64,000 nucleotides of DNA from Streptomonospora sp. PA3 (lineage in GTDB: Bacteria; Actinomycetota; Actinomycetes; Streptosporangiales; Streptosporangiaceae). The DNA is taken from the NCBI RefSeq assembly GCF_009728995.1, contig NZ_VTZW01000010.1, positions 124,001 through 188,000 on the forward strand, given 5' to 3'. The notes below the pieces were generated by a model. It saw nothing but the letters and a program-made list of their open reading frames with translations. It was not told the DNA's origin and did no database searches. A program made the translations under genes and the position numbers. Positions within the stretch are counted from its first letter, which is position 1; each line of letters starts with the position of its first letter. This document shows positions 50,595 through 58,709 of this stretch, piece by piece.

Positions 50595-50753
50595 TTATAT
50601 GATGCATGGCGGTCCGACCGCACCTTGCACCCGATCCCCCGGAAGTGAGGCGCACCACTCGCTGATCGTGCTCGCGGCGATGAGTTCTCCGGTTCCCCTC
50701 GGTCTGCCCCTGCGACGAACACACGTTCGCCCGCGGAACCGGAGAGGACCGAC

Positions 50754-52382
50754 ATGGACACGACCGCACCGACCCGTTCGCCCCTACGTGCCGGGCGACG
50801 GGAATGGCTGGGGATGGCGGTGCTCGCGCTGCCGACACTGCTGCTGTCGCTCGACATGAGCGTGCTGCACCTGGCCCTGCCGCACCTGGCCGCCGACCTG
50901 CGGCCCAGCAGCAGCGAGCTGCTGTGGATCATGGACGTCTACGGCTTCATGATCGCCGGGTTCCTGATCACCATGGGCACGCTCGGGGACCGGATCGGGC
51001 GCCGGCGGCTGCTGCTGATCGGGGCGGCGGCCTTCGGCGCCGCTTCGGTCGCCGCCGCCTACGCCCAGACACCGGCGATGCTGATCGCCGCCCGCACCGT
51101 GCTGGGGATCGCCGGTGCGACCCTGATGCCCTCGACGCTGGCGCTGATCAGCAACATGTTCCAGGACCCCCGCCAGCGCGCGACCGCCATCGCGATGTGG
51201 GCGAGCTGCTTCATGGGCGGCACCGCCATCGGACCGGTCGTGGGCGGGCTGCTGCTGGAGTGGTTCTGGTGGGGCTCGGTCTTCCTGCTCGGCGTGCCGG
51301 TCATGGTGCTGCTGCTGGCCACCGCGCCGTTCCTGCTGCCCGAGCACCGGGATCCCCGCGCGGGGCGGCTCGACCTGTTCAGCGTCGCCCTCTCGCTGGC
51401 GGCGATCCTGCCCGTGGTCTACGGCCTGAAGCAGGTCGCCGCCGACGGCCCCGGCGCCGGTGCCTTCGCCGCGATCGCGGCCGGCGCCGCGATCGGCGCG
51501 TTCTTCGTGCGCCGCCAGCTGCGCATGCCCGACCCCCTGCTGGACCTCCGCCTGTTCACCGACCGCGGCTTCTCCACCGGTCTGGGCGTGATGATGCTCG
51601 GCGCACTGGCGATGGGCGGCATGTTCCTGCTGCTCTCGCAGTACCTCCAGCTCGTGGGCGGTCTGACCCCCCTGGAGGCGGGACTGCGCCTGGTCGCGCC
51701 CTCGGTCCTGATGATCGCGGCCACCATGCTGGGGCCGTGGGCCGCCCGGAAACTGGGCGGCGCCAACGTGATCGGCGGCGGCATGGTGCTGGCGGCCGCC
51801 GGCATGCTGCTGCTGACGCAGGCCGCCCCCGCCGGCGGCACCCTGCTCGCCATCGTCGCCCTCGCGGCGGCCTCCCTCGGACTGGGCCCGGGGGCGGCGC
51901 TGGTGACCGACGTGGTGGTGGGTGCGGCACCGCCGCACAAGGCCGGCTCGGCGGCATCGATGTCGGAGACGAGCGGGGAGTTCGGCATCGCCATGGGCGT
52001 GGCGCTGCTCGGCAGCCTGAGCACGGCCGTCTACCGCGGGCGGGTCACCGTTCCCGACGGCGTTCCGGCCGATGCCGCGGCCGCTGCCCGCGACAGCCTC
52101 GCGGCGGCCGTGGCCGCAGCCGCGGAACTGCCGGCCGGGGCCGCCGCGCAGCTGCTCGCCCCCGCGCGCGAGGCGTTCACGCACAGCCTGCAAGCCACCG
52201 CGCTGCTGGGCGCCGCCGTGCTGGGGGCCTTCGGACTGGTGGCGATCCTGCTGCTGCGCACGCGCCCGCCCCAGCCCGCGGAAGCCGGGGCGGGCGGGCC
52301 CGAGGACTCGGGGGACGCCGCCGAACCGGCGCCCGAAGCAGTTCCCGCCTCCTGGCCGGAATCGGTGCCCGCGGACCGATGA
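50754..52382 (+). CDS. MFS drug transporter, DHA2 (14-helix, QacA/SmvA-like)
   Basis: 542 residues. The first helix carries LPTLLLSLDMSVLHLALPHL, then WIMDVYGFMIAGFLITMGTL, the motif A loop GDRIGRRRLL, and motif C-type GIAGATLMPSTLALISN with GPVVGGLLLEWFWWGS. About 14 hydrophobic segments are present, the DHA2 number. The last ~45 residues are a Pro/Ala/Glu-rich tail. These pumps export cationic drugs and dyes with protons. The ATG follows GGAGAGG. Two VOC genes follow in the same direction. Confidence 0.9.
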   Translation: MDTTAPTRSPLRAGRREWLGMAVLALPTLLLSLDMSVLHLALPHLAADLRPSSSELLWIMDVYGFMIAGFLITMGTLGDRIGRRRLLLIGAAAFGAASVAAAYAQTPAMLIAARTVLGIAGATLMPSTLALISNMFQDPRQRATAIAMWASCFMGGTAIGPVVGGLLLEWFWWGSVFLLGVPVMVLLLATAPFLLPEHRDPRAGRLDLFSVALSLAAILPVVYGLKQVAADGPGAGAFAAIAAGAAIGAFFVRRQLRMPDPLLDLRLFTDRGFSTGLGVMMLGALAMGGMFLLLSQYLQLVGGLTPLEAGLRLVAPSVLMIAATMLGPWAARKLGGANVIGGGMVLAAAGMLLLTQAAPAGGTLLAIVALAAASLGLGPGAALVTDVVVGAAPPHKAGSAASMSETSGEFGIAMGVALLGSLSTAVYRGRVTVPDGVPADAAAAARDSLAAAVAAAAELPAGAAAQLLAPAREAFTHSLQATALLGAAVLGAFGLVAILLLRTRPPQPAEAGAGGPEDSGDAAEPAPEAVPASWPESVPADR

Positions 52383-52484
52383 CTTTCGGTCCCGGCACGG
52401 GTCCACCTACCTGAACCGCCGGGGACGGGCTGCGTAGCCCGCGGACGCGGCACCGACAGCAAGTCGAAGAAGGGGACGATCACG

Positions 52485-52865
52485 ATGGCGAACACGACCG
52501 GCCTGAGCGGGATGCTGCTGGCCAGCCGGGACCCCAAGCGCCTGGCCGACTGGTACTCCGCCGCCTTGGAGCCGCAGGAGGACTCCGCGGCCGACCAGTA
52601 CCGGGTCCTGAAGTTCCGCGACTTCTATCTGATCATCGACAGCCGCGACGACGTCGCCGCCGCCAACCCCGACCCCGCCCGGGTCATCCTCAACTTCGAC
52701 GTCGAGGACGCCCGCGCCGTCGCCAAGCGGATCGACGACGCCGGCACCCGGTGGGTCGCCCCGGTCGAGGACCGCGACGGGAGCCTGTTCGCCACCGCGA
52801 CCGACCCCGACGGCAACTACGTGCAGGTCGTCCAGCTGAGCGAAGAGGCCAAGAACTCGATGTAG
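52485..52865 (+). CDS. VOC-family protein (glyoxalase/bleomycin-resistance fold)
   Basis: A 126-residue protein with two babbab modules: GMLLASRDPKRLADWYSAAL, YRVLKFRDFYLIIDSRDD, VILNFDVEDARAVAKRIDDA and a closing ATDPDGNYVQVVQLSEE. The terminal Glu-type metal residue of glyoxalases is replaced by Gln (NYVQVVQ), so metal binding is uncertain. SD GAAGAAGGGG lies upstream of the ATG. It is followed 42 bases later by a second VOC gene, suggesting an operon. Confidence 0.82.
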   Translation: MANTTGLSGMLLASRDPKRLADWYSAALEPQEDSAADQYRVLKFRDFYLIIDSRDDVAAANPDPARVILNFDVEDARAVAKRIDDAGTRWVAPVEDRDGSLFATATDPDGNYVQVVQLSEEAKNSM

Positions 52866-52907
52866 CCGAGCGCCGCACCGCGCGGCGGGAGAAGGAGGCG
52901 AGCAGCG

Positions 52908-53291
52908 ATGCTCGACGCGAGCAGGGCTTTCAGCAGTTTCGCGGTCGACGACACGGCCGCCGCGGAGCGGTTCTACACCCGGACCCTGGGGCTCACCGTG
53001 TCACCCGTCGCGGGGATGGAGGAGTACGGCCTGCTCACCCTGCACCTGGGCGAGCACGACGGGGTGCTGATCTACCCCAAGGCCGACTTCGTTCCCGCGA
53101 CCTACACCGTGCTGCACTTCCCCGTCGACGACATCGAGAAGGCCGTCGACGCTCTGGCCGAGCGCGGCGTGGAGTTCCTGCGCTACGACGCCTTCGACCA
53201 CGACGCGAAGGGCATCACCTACGGCCGCCCGCGCAACGCGTGGTTCCGCGATCCCGCGGGCAACGTGCTCGGGCTCGTGCAGGAGGGCTGA
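52908..53291 (+). CDS. Second VOC-family protein
   Basis: 127 residues: FSSFAVDDTAAAERFYTRTL, GLLTLHLGEHDGVLIYPKAD, VLHFPVDDIEKAVDALAERG and WFRDPAGNVLGLVQEG. It resembles the glyoxalase-like proteins widespread in actinomycetes. Substrate unknown. GGAGAAGGAGG stands upstream of the ATG, and the gene sits just behind the first VOC gene. A large hairpin at 53381-53418 ends the unit. Confidence 0.84.
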   Translation: MLDASRAFSSFAVDDTAAAERFYTRTLGLTVSPVAGMEEYGLLTLHLGEHDGVLIYPKADFVPATYTVLHFPVDDIEKAVDALAERGVEFLRYDAFDHDAKGITYGRPRNAWFRDPAGNVLGLVQEG

Positions 53292-53380
53292 CACCCGCCC
53301 CGCCTCTCGGGCGGCCGATGGGACGCCCCGGACGGGGAGGCGGGACGGTTGCGGGTGCAGGCGGCCGGGTGCCCGCACGC

Positions 53381-53418
53381 CGGCGCCCGCCCGGGGGTGC
53401 GCCTCCGGGCGGGCGCCG
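53381..53418 (+). terminator. Strong hairpin after the VOC genes
   Basis: CGGCGCCCGCCCGG (53381-53394) pairs perfectly with CCGGGCGGGCGCCG (53405-53418), with a 10-base loop. Further GC-rich inverted segments surround it (53300-53450). Confidence 0.7.
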
Positions 53419-53507
53419 GCGCACCGGCCCGCGCGCCGGCTCGCGCATGTCCGGCGACTACGCGCGATCGAGTGAATCGACTCGGACCCAGCGGGTAAAA
53501 ACCCGGC

Positions 53508-53732
53508 ATGCTGCCCTCGTTGACCCTGGAGTCCCTTCGCTCGGCGGTGCGCCGCCTGCTGATGGGCGGGGCCTGGCTGTGCCCCATCCTCCCCGCCGAC
53601 GCGCTGTGCGCGGGAGCGGCCGGCGACTACGCCGTGCGGCCGGCGCGGGCCGCGCGCGCCGTCGAACTGGACGCCGCACGCGTCGAGGAGCTGTGGTCGG
53701 AGCTGATGCGGCGGGAGCTGCCCGACTGGTGA
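53508..53732 (+). CDS. Small hypothetical protein before the deaminase
   Basis: A 74-residue frame starting at the ATG at 53508: MLPSLTLESLRSAVRRLLMG, then AWLCPILPADALC, then a helix-forming AARAVELDAARVEELWSELM. The sequence before it (CGGGTAAAAACCCG, 53491-53504) can form a small hairpin and there is no clear ribosome site. It ends 46 bases before the deaminase gene. No family recognised; moderate coding character. Confidence 0.4.
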   Translation: MLPSLTLESLRSAVRRLLMGGAWLCPILPADALCAGAAGDYAVRPARAARAVELDAARVEELWSELMRRELPDW

Positions 53733-53778
53733 CCAGAAGAAGGCCCGCCCCCGGCCCGCCGTCCGCAGAAAGGCTCCC

Positions 53779-54258
53779 GTGGTCGACGACACCGATTTGC
53801 AGCACCTGAGCCGATGCGTCGAGCTGGCCGCCGAGGCGCTGGCCGAGGGCGACGAGCCCTTCGGCTCCGTGCTGGTCGCCGGCGACGGCACCGTGCTCGG
53901 CGAGGACCGCAACCGGGTGGCAGGCGGCGACCGCACCCGCCACCCCGAGTTCGCACTGGCGCGCTTGGCCGCGGCGAACCTGGCTTTGGCCGACCGCGCG
54001 GCCGCGACCGTCTACACCTCCGGTGAGCACTGCCCGATGTGCGCGGCGGCCCACGGGTGGGTCGGCCTGGGCCGCATCGTCTACGCCAGTTCCTCCGCGC
54101 AGCTGGCGGCCTGGCTGGCCGAGCTGGACGTTCCCGCGCCGCCGGTGCGGGCCCTGCCCGTCACCGAGATCGTGCCCGGCGCCGTGGTGGAGGGCCCGGT
54201 GCCGCCCCTGGCCGAGCAGGTCCGCGAGTTGCAGCGCCGCTACCACCGCCCCTCCTGA
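53779..54258 (+). CDS. Nucleoside/CMP-type deaminase
   Basis: 159 residues of the cytidine-deaminase-like fold. The zinc motif reads RHPEFALARLAAANLAL (His-Pro-Glu, where most members have His-Ala/Cys-Glu), followed by the second half SGEHCPMCAAAHGWVGLGRI (PCxxC type). The HPE variant occurs in an actinobacterial subgroup of small nucleoside deaminases. Substrate (guanine, cytosine or another base) cannot be told. The GTG follows AAAGG. The gene may be co-transcribed with the small ORF before it. Confidence 0.83.
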   Translation: MVDDTDLQHLSRCVELAAEALAEGDEPFGSVLVAGDGTVLGEDRNRVAGGDRTRHPEFALARLAAANLALADRAAATVYTSGEHCPMCAAAHGWVGLGRIVYASSSAQLAAWLAELDVPAPPVRALPVTEIVPGAVVEGPVPPLAEQVRELQRRYHRPS

Positions 54259-54830
54259 GCACTCCGTCGGCGCCGGCTGCGAGGCGGCGCGCCCTCGGCA
54301 CGGCCCGAATGTCGCAACCGATCCGACATGAACCGATGAGTACGGGGTAAAGAGCGCACAGGCACGATCTCCACGGCCTGCTGCGCAGGGACGATCCCTC
54401 CCAGCCCCGCACCCGTTCGGGAGGGACGCGGCGCTTTCAGGGGCGCGGCCGCTTCGCCGACGGCGCACCGGCCACCGCCGCACCCCTATCATGGCGCCTC
54501 GGCGGCCACCGGCCGCTCGGCCCGCGGCCGCCCGCCGCGGGTCGGAGCAGTGATCGGAGGCTACGGGAGAGGAGCGTTGAAAAAGCGAAAGACGAATGAC
54601 GTATCTCGTGATTATGACTCCGTGTCGCAACCGCGGCGCGCGACAGCCGCTGCGCTAACGTCATCACGCACGAGCGGATCCACCAATTGTCCCGGCACGA
54701 CGGCGCCGGGATCAATATCCTATAACCATTCGGTGCGCATAAGCGTGGTATGCACCGTTTGGCCGTAGAGTTTCCGGTCGAGGACTGCGAATAGCGCATC
54801 GGATTCTACTCCGGCACCATCAGCGGTCCC
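54259..54830. other. Intergenic region before the BCCT transporter
   Basis: About 570 bases with no convincing gene; a plus-strand frame at 54550-54768 (72 codons) lacks a ribosome site and domain. The part from 54570 to 54800 is AT-rich for this window (for example CCATTCGGTGCGCATAAGCG and CTATAACCATTC) and probably holds the promoter and osmotic or salt control of the BCCT gene. I cannot assign exact elements. Confidence 0.45.
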
Positions 54831-56657
54831 GTGCAGGCACCTTCACGGGGTCGGGAGGAGAGGGCCAGGCCCTGCACAGCGAAGGCGTCACGACGACGGT
54901 ACCTGCCCCGGGACTCCCGGTCCGGACCTCGGGAAGGAGTTGTCATCTCTCGATTCAGGTCCTACATACAAGAGCACACGAACCCGCCGGTCTTCTTCAT
55001 ATCGGGCGCCATCGTCCTGGTGTTCCTGATCCTCGGCGCGATCTTCACCAGCGCGCTCTCGACCGTCGCGGGTGCCATCCTCACGTGGATCACCACGTAT
55101 TTCGGGTGGTTTTACATTATCGCGGCCACTTTCTTCCTGATCTTCGTCCTCTGGGTGATGTTCAGCCGATTCGGTAACATCCGCCTCGGCCCGGACTCGT
55201 CCCGGCCGGAGTTCGGGACGACCGCGTGGTTCGCCATGCTGTTCACCGCCGGTATGGGCATCGGCCTGGTCTTCTACGGCGTGAACGAGCCGGTCTACTA
55301 CAACGCGAATCCGGCGCACCCCAACGAGATCAACGCCAACAGCCAGGAGTCCGCCTACGAGGCGATGAACTTCACGCTGTTCCACTGGGGCTTCCACCCG
55401 TGGGCGATCTACATCGTGCTCGGGCTGGCCCTGGGCTACTTCTGCTTCCGCAAGGGCCTGCCGATGCGGCCCGCCTCGGCCCTGTACCCGCTGATCGGCA
55501 ACCGCATCTACGGCTGGATCGGCAACCTGGTCGACATCCTGGCGGTGTTCGGCACCCTGTTCGGCCTGGCCACCTCCCTGGGCATCGGCGCCCGCCAGGT
55601 CAACGCCGGGCTCTCCGAGCTGTTCGGACTGCCCAACATCTGGTGGATGCAGGTGCTCATCGTGGCCGCGATCACCAGCGTCGCGGTGCTCAGTGTGATG
55701 CTGGGCATCGACAAGGGCATCCGCCGGCTTTCGGTGATCAACCTCTGGCTGGCCGTCATCCTCATGGTCGTGGTCTTCCTGTTCGGCCCGCGGCTGTACA
55801 TCCTCACCGGCCTGGCCGACTTCACCGGCTACTACCTGCAGCACCTGCCGGAGACCAGCCTGTACGTCGCCAACCCGGCCACCGATCCCAACGGCTTCGA
55901 CTTCCAGCAGGCCTGGACGCTGTTCTACTGGGGCTGGTGGATCTCCTGGTCGCCGTTCGTCGGCATGTTCATCGCCCGCATCTCCTACGGGCGCACGATC
56001 CGCCAGTTCATCACCGGCACCCTGTTCGCCCCGGTCGGCGCATCGATCGTGTGGTTCAGCGTCTTCGGCGGCGCCGGGCTGTTCTACGACAACCTGCGCA
56101 ATGCAGGTATCGCCGACCAGCCGGCGGAGCTGTCGCTGTTCGCGCTGCTCAACGAGCTGCCCCTCCCGGCCATCATGACGGGGCTGATGTCGGCGCTGAC
56201 GGTCGTGGTGGTCGTGCTGTTCTTCGCCACCTCTTCCGACTCGGGCTCGCTGGTCGTGGACATGCTCACCAACGGCGGCGACCCGCACCCGGTCAAGGCG
56301 CAGCGGTTCTTCTGGGCCGTCACCGAGGGCCTGGTGACCATCGTGCTGCTGCTGGCGGGCATCGGCATGGCCGAAGGCGACGCCGATCCCCTGGCGACAC
56401 TGCAGTCGGCGTCCCTGCTCACCGGGCTTCCGTTCGCCGTCGTCCTCATCGTCATCTGCTTCGCCCTGCGCAAGGCGTTCCAGAGCGAGGACACGCGGGT
56501 CCTGGTCCCCGGGACCACGCCGCCCTCTCGCGGTTCGGCGCCCACGGGGAACACCGCCCCGCCCGGGGACGTTGAGCGGCCGGCGGCCAAGTCGGGCTCC
56601 GGCGCCAGGACCAAGGGTTCGGGCTCGTCCGGCGACAGCAGCGACAGCGGTGCTTGA
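54831..56657 (+). CDS. BCCT-family osmolyte transporter (glycine betaine/carnitine/choline type)
   Basis: About 570-608 residues with 12 membrane helices. The BCCT signature GMGIGLVFYGVNEPVYYN and the Trp-rich WTLFYWGWWISWSPFVG with MFIARISYGRTIRQF are present, plus GIDKGIRRLSVINLWLA. It would take up compatible solutes with Na+ or H+ and fits a halotolerant lifestyle. The C-terminal ~70 residues are Ser/Gly/Pro-rich, unlike the charged osmosensing tail of BetP. Start: GTG at 54831 has no ribosome site. A perfect GGAAGGAG stands 5 bases before an in-frame ATC at 54945, whose product (SRFRSYIQEHTNPPVFF) is a typical BCCT N-terminus. An unusual start codon is possible. Confidence 0.9.
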   Translation: MQAPSRGREERARPCTAKASRRRYLPRDSRSGPREGVVISRFRSYIQEHTNPPVFFISGAIVLVFLILGAIFTSALSTVAGAILTWITTYFGWFYIIAATFFLIFVLWVMFSRFGNIRLGPDSSRPEFGTTAWFAMLFTAGMGIGLVFYGVNEPVYYNANPAHPNEINANSQESAYEAMNFTLFHWGFHPWAIYIVLGLALGYFCFRKGLPMRPASALYPLIGNRIYGWIGNLVDILAVFGTLFGLATSLGIGARQVNAGLSELFGLPNIWWMQVLIVAAITSVAVLSVMLGIDKGIRRLSVINLWLAVILMVVVFLFGPRLYILTGLADFTGYYLQHLPETSLYVANPATDPNGFDFQQAWTLFYWGWWISWSPFVGMFIARISYGRTIRQFITGTLFAPVGASIVWFSVFGGAGLFYDNLRNAGIADQPAELSLFALLNELPLPAIMTGLMSALTVVVVVLFFATSSDSGSLVVDMLTNGGDPHPVKAQRFFWAVTEGLVTIVLLLAGIGMAEGDADPLATLQSASLLTGLPFAVVLIVICFALRKAFQSEDTRVLVPGTTPPSRGSAPTGNTAPPGDVERPAAKSGSGARTKGSGSSGDSSDSGA

Positions 56658-56679
56658 GACTCAGTGAGGAGTGACGGGC

Positions 56680-57153
56680 ATGCCCACGAAGAAGCGAATG
56701 TCGAACCCGTTCCGCGGCGTGCTGGACATGATGAGCGAGATGAACCGCATCTCCGACACCATGTCCAACCTGGAGACCAGCTCGGCGCCCACGACGCCAC
56801 GCGGCTACTCCGACGCCTGGAGCCCGGCCACCGACATCTTCGCCCGCGGCGAGGACATCTACATCCGGTGCGACCTGCCGGGTGTGCTCCCCGAGAACGT
56901 CGAGGTCGCGTTCTCCAACGGGACGCTGACCATCTCCGGTGAGCGGGAGCGCGACGACTCCGACGTCGTCTACTACGCCTCGGAGCGCTTCCTCGGCACC
57001 TTCCGCCGGGAGGTCGTTCTGCCGGAGGGCACCGACGAGAACGACATCGAGGCCACCTTCGACGACGGCCTGCTGACGGTCCGCGTCGCCGGTGCGGCCA
57101 ACGCCGAGGGGCCGAGCCGGATCCAGGTGCAGAGCAAGAAGAAGCAGCGCTGA
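56680..57153 (+). CDS. Hsp20 small heat-shock protein
   Basis: 157 residues with a single alpha-crystallin domain: WSPATDIFARGEDIYIRCDL, PGVLPENVEVAFSNGTLTIS, GERERDDSDVVYYASERFLG, TFRREVVLPEGTDENDIEAT and FDDGLLTVRV. A basic KKRMSNPFRG head may be flexible. It would hold unfolded proteins for DnaK. The ATG at 56680 has GAGGAG 9 bases upstream. It follows the BCCT gene by 22 bases, so co-transcription is plausible, giving a stress-linked unit. Ends before the bidirectional hairpin at 57181-57219. Confidence 0.9.
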   Translation: MPTKKRMSNPFRGVLDMMSEMNRISDTMSNLETSSAPTTPRGYSDAWSPATDIFARGEDIYIRCDLPGVLPENVEVAFSNGTLTISGERERDDSDVVYYASERFLGTFRREVVLPEGTDENDIEATFDDGLLTVRVAGAANAEGPSRIQVQSKKKQR

Positions 57154-57180
57154 TCGAACCGTCGCACCCGCTGCGACATG

Positions 57181-57219
57181 CGAAGGCGCCCGGCCGATCC
57201 GCTCGGCCGGGCGCCTTCG
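57181..57219. terminator. Bidirectional terminator between hsp20 and the M16 peptidase gene
   Basis: CGAAGGCGCCCGGCCGA (57181-57197) pairs perfectly with 57203-57219 over 17 bases around a TCCGC loop. It lies 28 bases after hsp20 and 17 bases after the minus-strand gene, serving both. Confidence 0.85.
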
Positions 57220-57235
57220 TGCGCATCCGGCCCGT

Positions 57236-58570
57236 CTAGAAGACCCGTCCCTCGTCGTAGGGGCCGATGACCGCCAGCGCCTCGGGGCGGCCCAGGATGT
57301 CCGCGGCGACCTCGGCCACGTCCTCGGCCGTCACCGCGTCGAACAGGGCCAGGTCGTCGTCCAGCGAGAAGTGCCGCGGGTAGCCCAGCTCGTGCACCGT
57401 CAGCCGGCCCATGCGCGAGTTGCTGCCTTCGCTGCCCAGCACCCACGAGCCCTTGATCTGGCCCTTGGCCCGCTCCAGCTCCTCGCCGGTGATCCCGGTG
57501 GCCGCCGCCTTGGCCAGCTCCTCGCGGCACACGCCCAGCACCTCGTCGATCTTGTCGGGCAGGCAGCCCGCATACACCTGGAAGAGGCCGGTCTCGGCAT
57601 AGGAGCTGTGGAAGGCCTGGACGGCGTAGGCCAGCCCCCGCTTCTCCCGCACCTCCTGGAACAGCCGGGAGGACATTCCGCCGCCCAGGGCCGAGCCGAG
57701 GACGCGCAGCGCGTACCAGCGCTCGTCGGTGCGCGGCAGGCCCTCGCGGCCCAGGATCAGGTGTGCCTGCTCGGTGTCGCGGGCGACCAGGCGGGTCCCG
57801 CTGTAGGCCCGTACCGGGTCTCCGCCGATGCGCGGGCGGGCGGGCCGGGCGTCGCCCGCGGCCGCCGACTGCTCGGCGAAGACGGCCCGCACCTGCTCCA
57901 CGACGGCGTCGTGGTCCAGGTTGCCCGCGGCCGCGACGATCAGCTCACCGGGCACGTAGGCGGCGCGGTACTGCTCGAAGATGCGGTCGCGGGTCAGCCC
58001 GGCGATGGTCTCGTTGGTGCCCAGGATGGGGCGGCCCAACGTGGAATCGGCGTAGACGTGCTCGGCGAAGACGTCGTCGATGAGGTCGGCGGGCTCGTCC
58101 TCGTTCATCGCGATCTCTTCGAGGATGACCCCCCGCTCGGTCTCGACCTCGGCCGGGTCGAGCACCGAGCCGGCCACCATGTCGCCCACCACGTCGATCG
58201 CCAGCGGCAGGTCCCGGTCCAGGACCTTGGCGTAGTAGCAGGTGTGCTCCTTGGTGGTGTAGGCGTTGTGGTCGGCGCCCACACCGTCGAGCAGCGCCGA
58301 GATCTCCATCGCGTCGCGCTGCCGGGTGCCCTTGAACAGCAGGTGCTCCAGGAAGTGCGCGGAGCCCGCGTGCACGCGGTCCTCGTCGCGCGAGCCGGTC
58401 GTGGCCGAGATGCCGAAGGCCGCAGAACGCACGCCGGGCATCGCCTCGGTCACCACCCGCAGCCCGCCGGGCAGGACGGTTCGCCGCACCAGCCCGGAAC
58501 CGTCGCCCGGTTCCAGCAGGGTGATGGTGCTGCCGGGCTCCTGCTCGGCGGCGATGGGCACAGAGCTCAT
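57236..58570 (-). CDS. M16-family zinc peptidase (mitochondrial-processing-peptidase-like)
   Basis: 444 residues. Inverted zinc motif HFLEH (in GSAHFLEHLLFKGT, ~80) and the downstream Glu in ETERGVILEEIAMNEDEPAD. The C-terminal partner domain has GLPRTDERWYALRVL and GGGMSSRLFQEVREKRGLAY. The ATG at 58570 gives MSSVPIAAEQ; the upstream in-frame extension is Arg-rich and lacks a ribosome site. In actinomycetes this gene typically lies downstream of pnp, as here. It has both halves of an M16 subunit and could act as a homodimer in quality control of short peptides. Confidence 0.92.
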   Translation of the reverse strand: MSSVPIAAEQEPGSTITLLEPGDGSGLVRRTVLPGGLRVVTEAMPGVRSAAFGISATTGSRDEDRVHAGSAHFLEHLLFKGTRQRDAMEISALLDGVGADHNAYTTKEHTCYYAKVLDRDLPLAIDVVGDMVAGSVLDPAEVETERGVILEEIAMNEDEPADLIDDVFAEHVYADSTLGRPILGTNETIAGLTRDRIFEQYRAAYVPGELIVAAAGNLDHDAVVEQVRAVFAEQSAAAGDARPARPRIGGDPVRAYSGTRLVARDTEQAHLILGREGLPRTDERWYALRVLGSALGGGMSSRLFQEVREKRGLAYAVQAFHSSYAETGLFQVYAGCLPDKIDEVLGVCREELAKAAATGITGEELERAKGQIKGSWVLGSEGSNSRMGRLTVHELGYPRHFSLDDDLALFDAVTAEDVAEVAADILGRPEALAVIGPYDEGRVF

Positions 58571-58709
58571 ACTCGCTTCTCTCGCCTTCCTCGACGACTC
58601 GCGTGCTTTTTTCGTCCGCTCCCGGCGCCTGCGCCGCCGCGCAGCCGCGTAAACGACACGGGGCGGCCGCACCGCGAGGTGCGACCGCCCCATCGATCAT
58701 AGGCGGGCG

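Noticed and set aside
54550-54768. 72-codon frame before the BCCT gene
   Set aside because: No ribosome site or domain, and composition that fits a regulatory AT-rich region.
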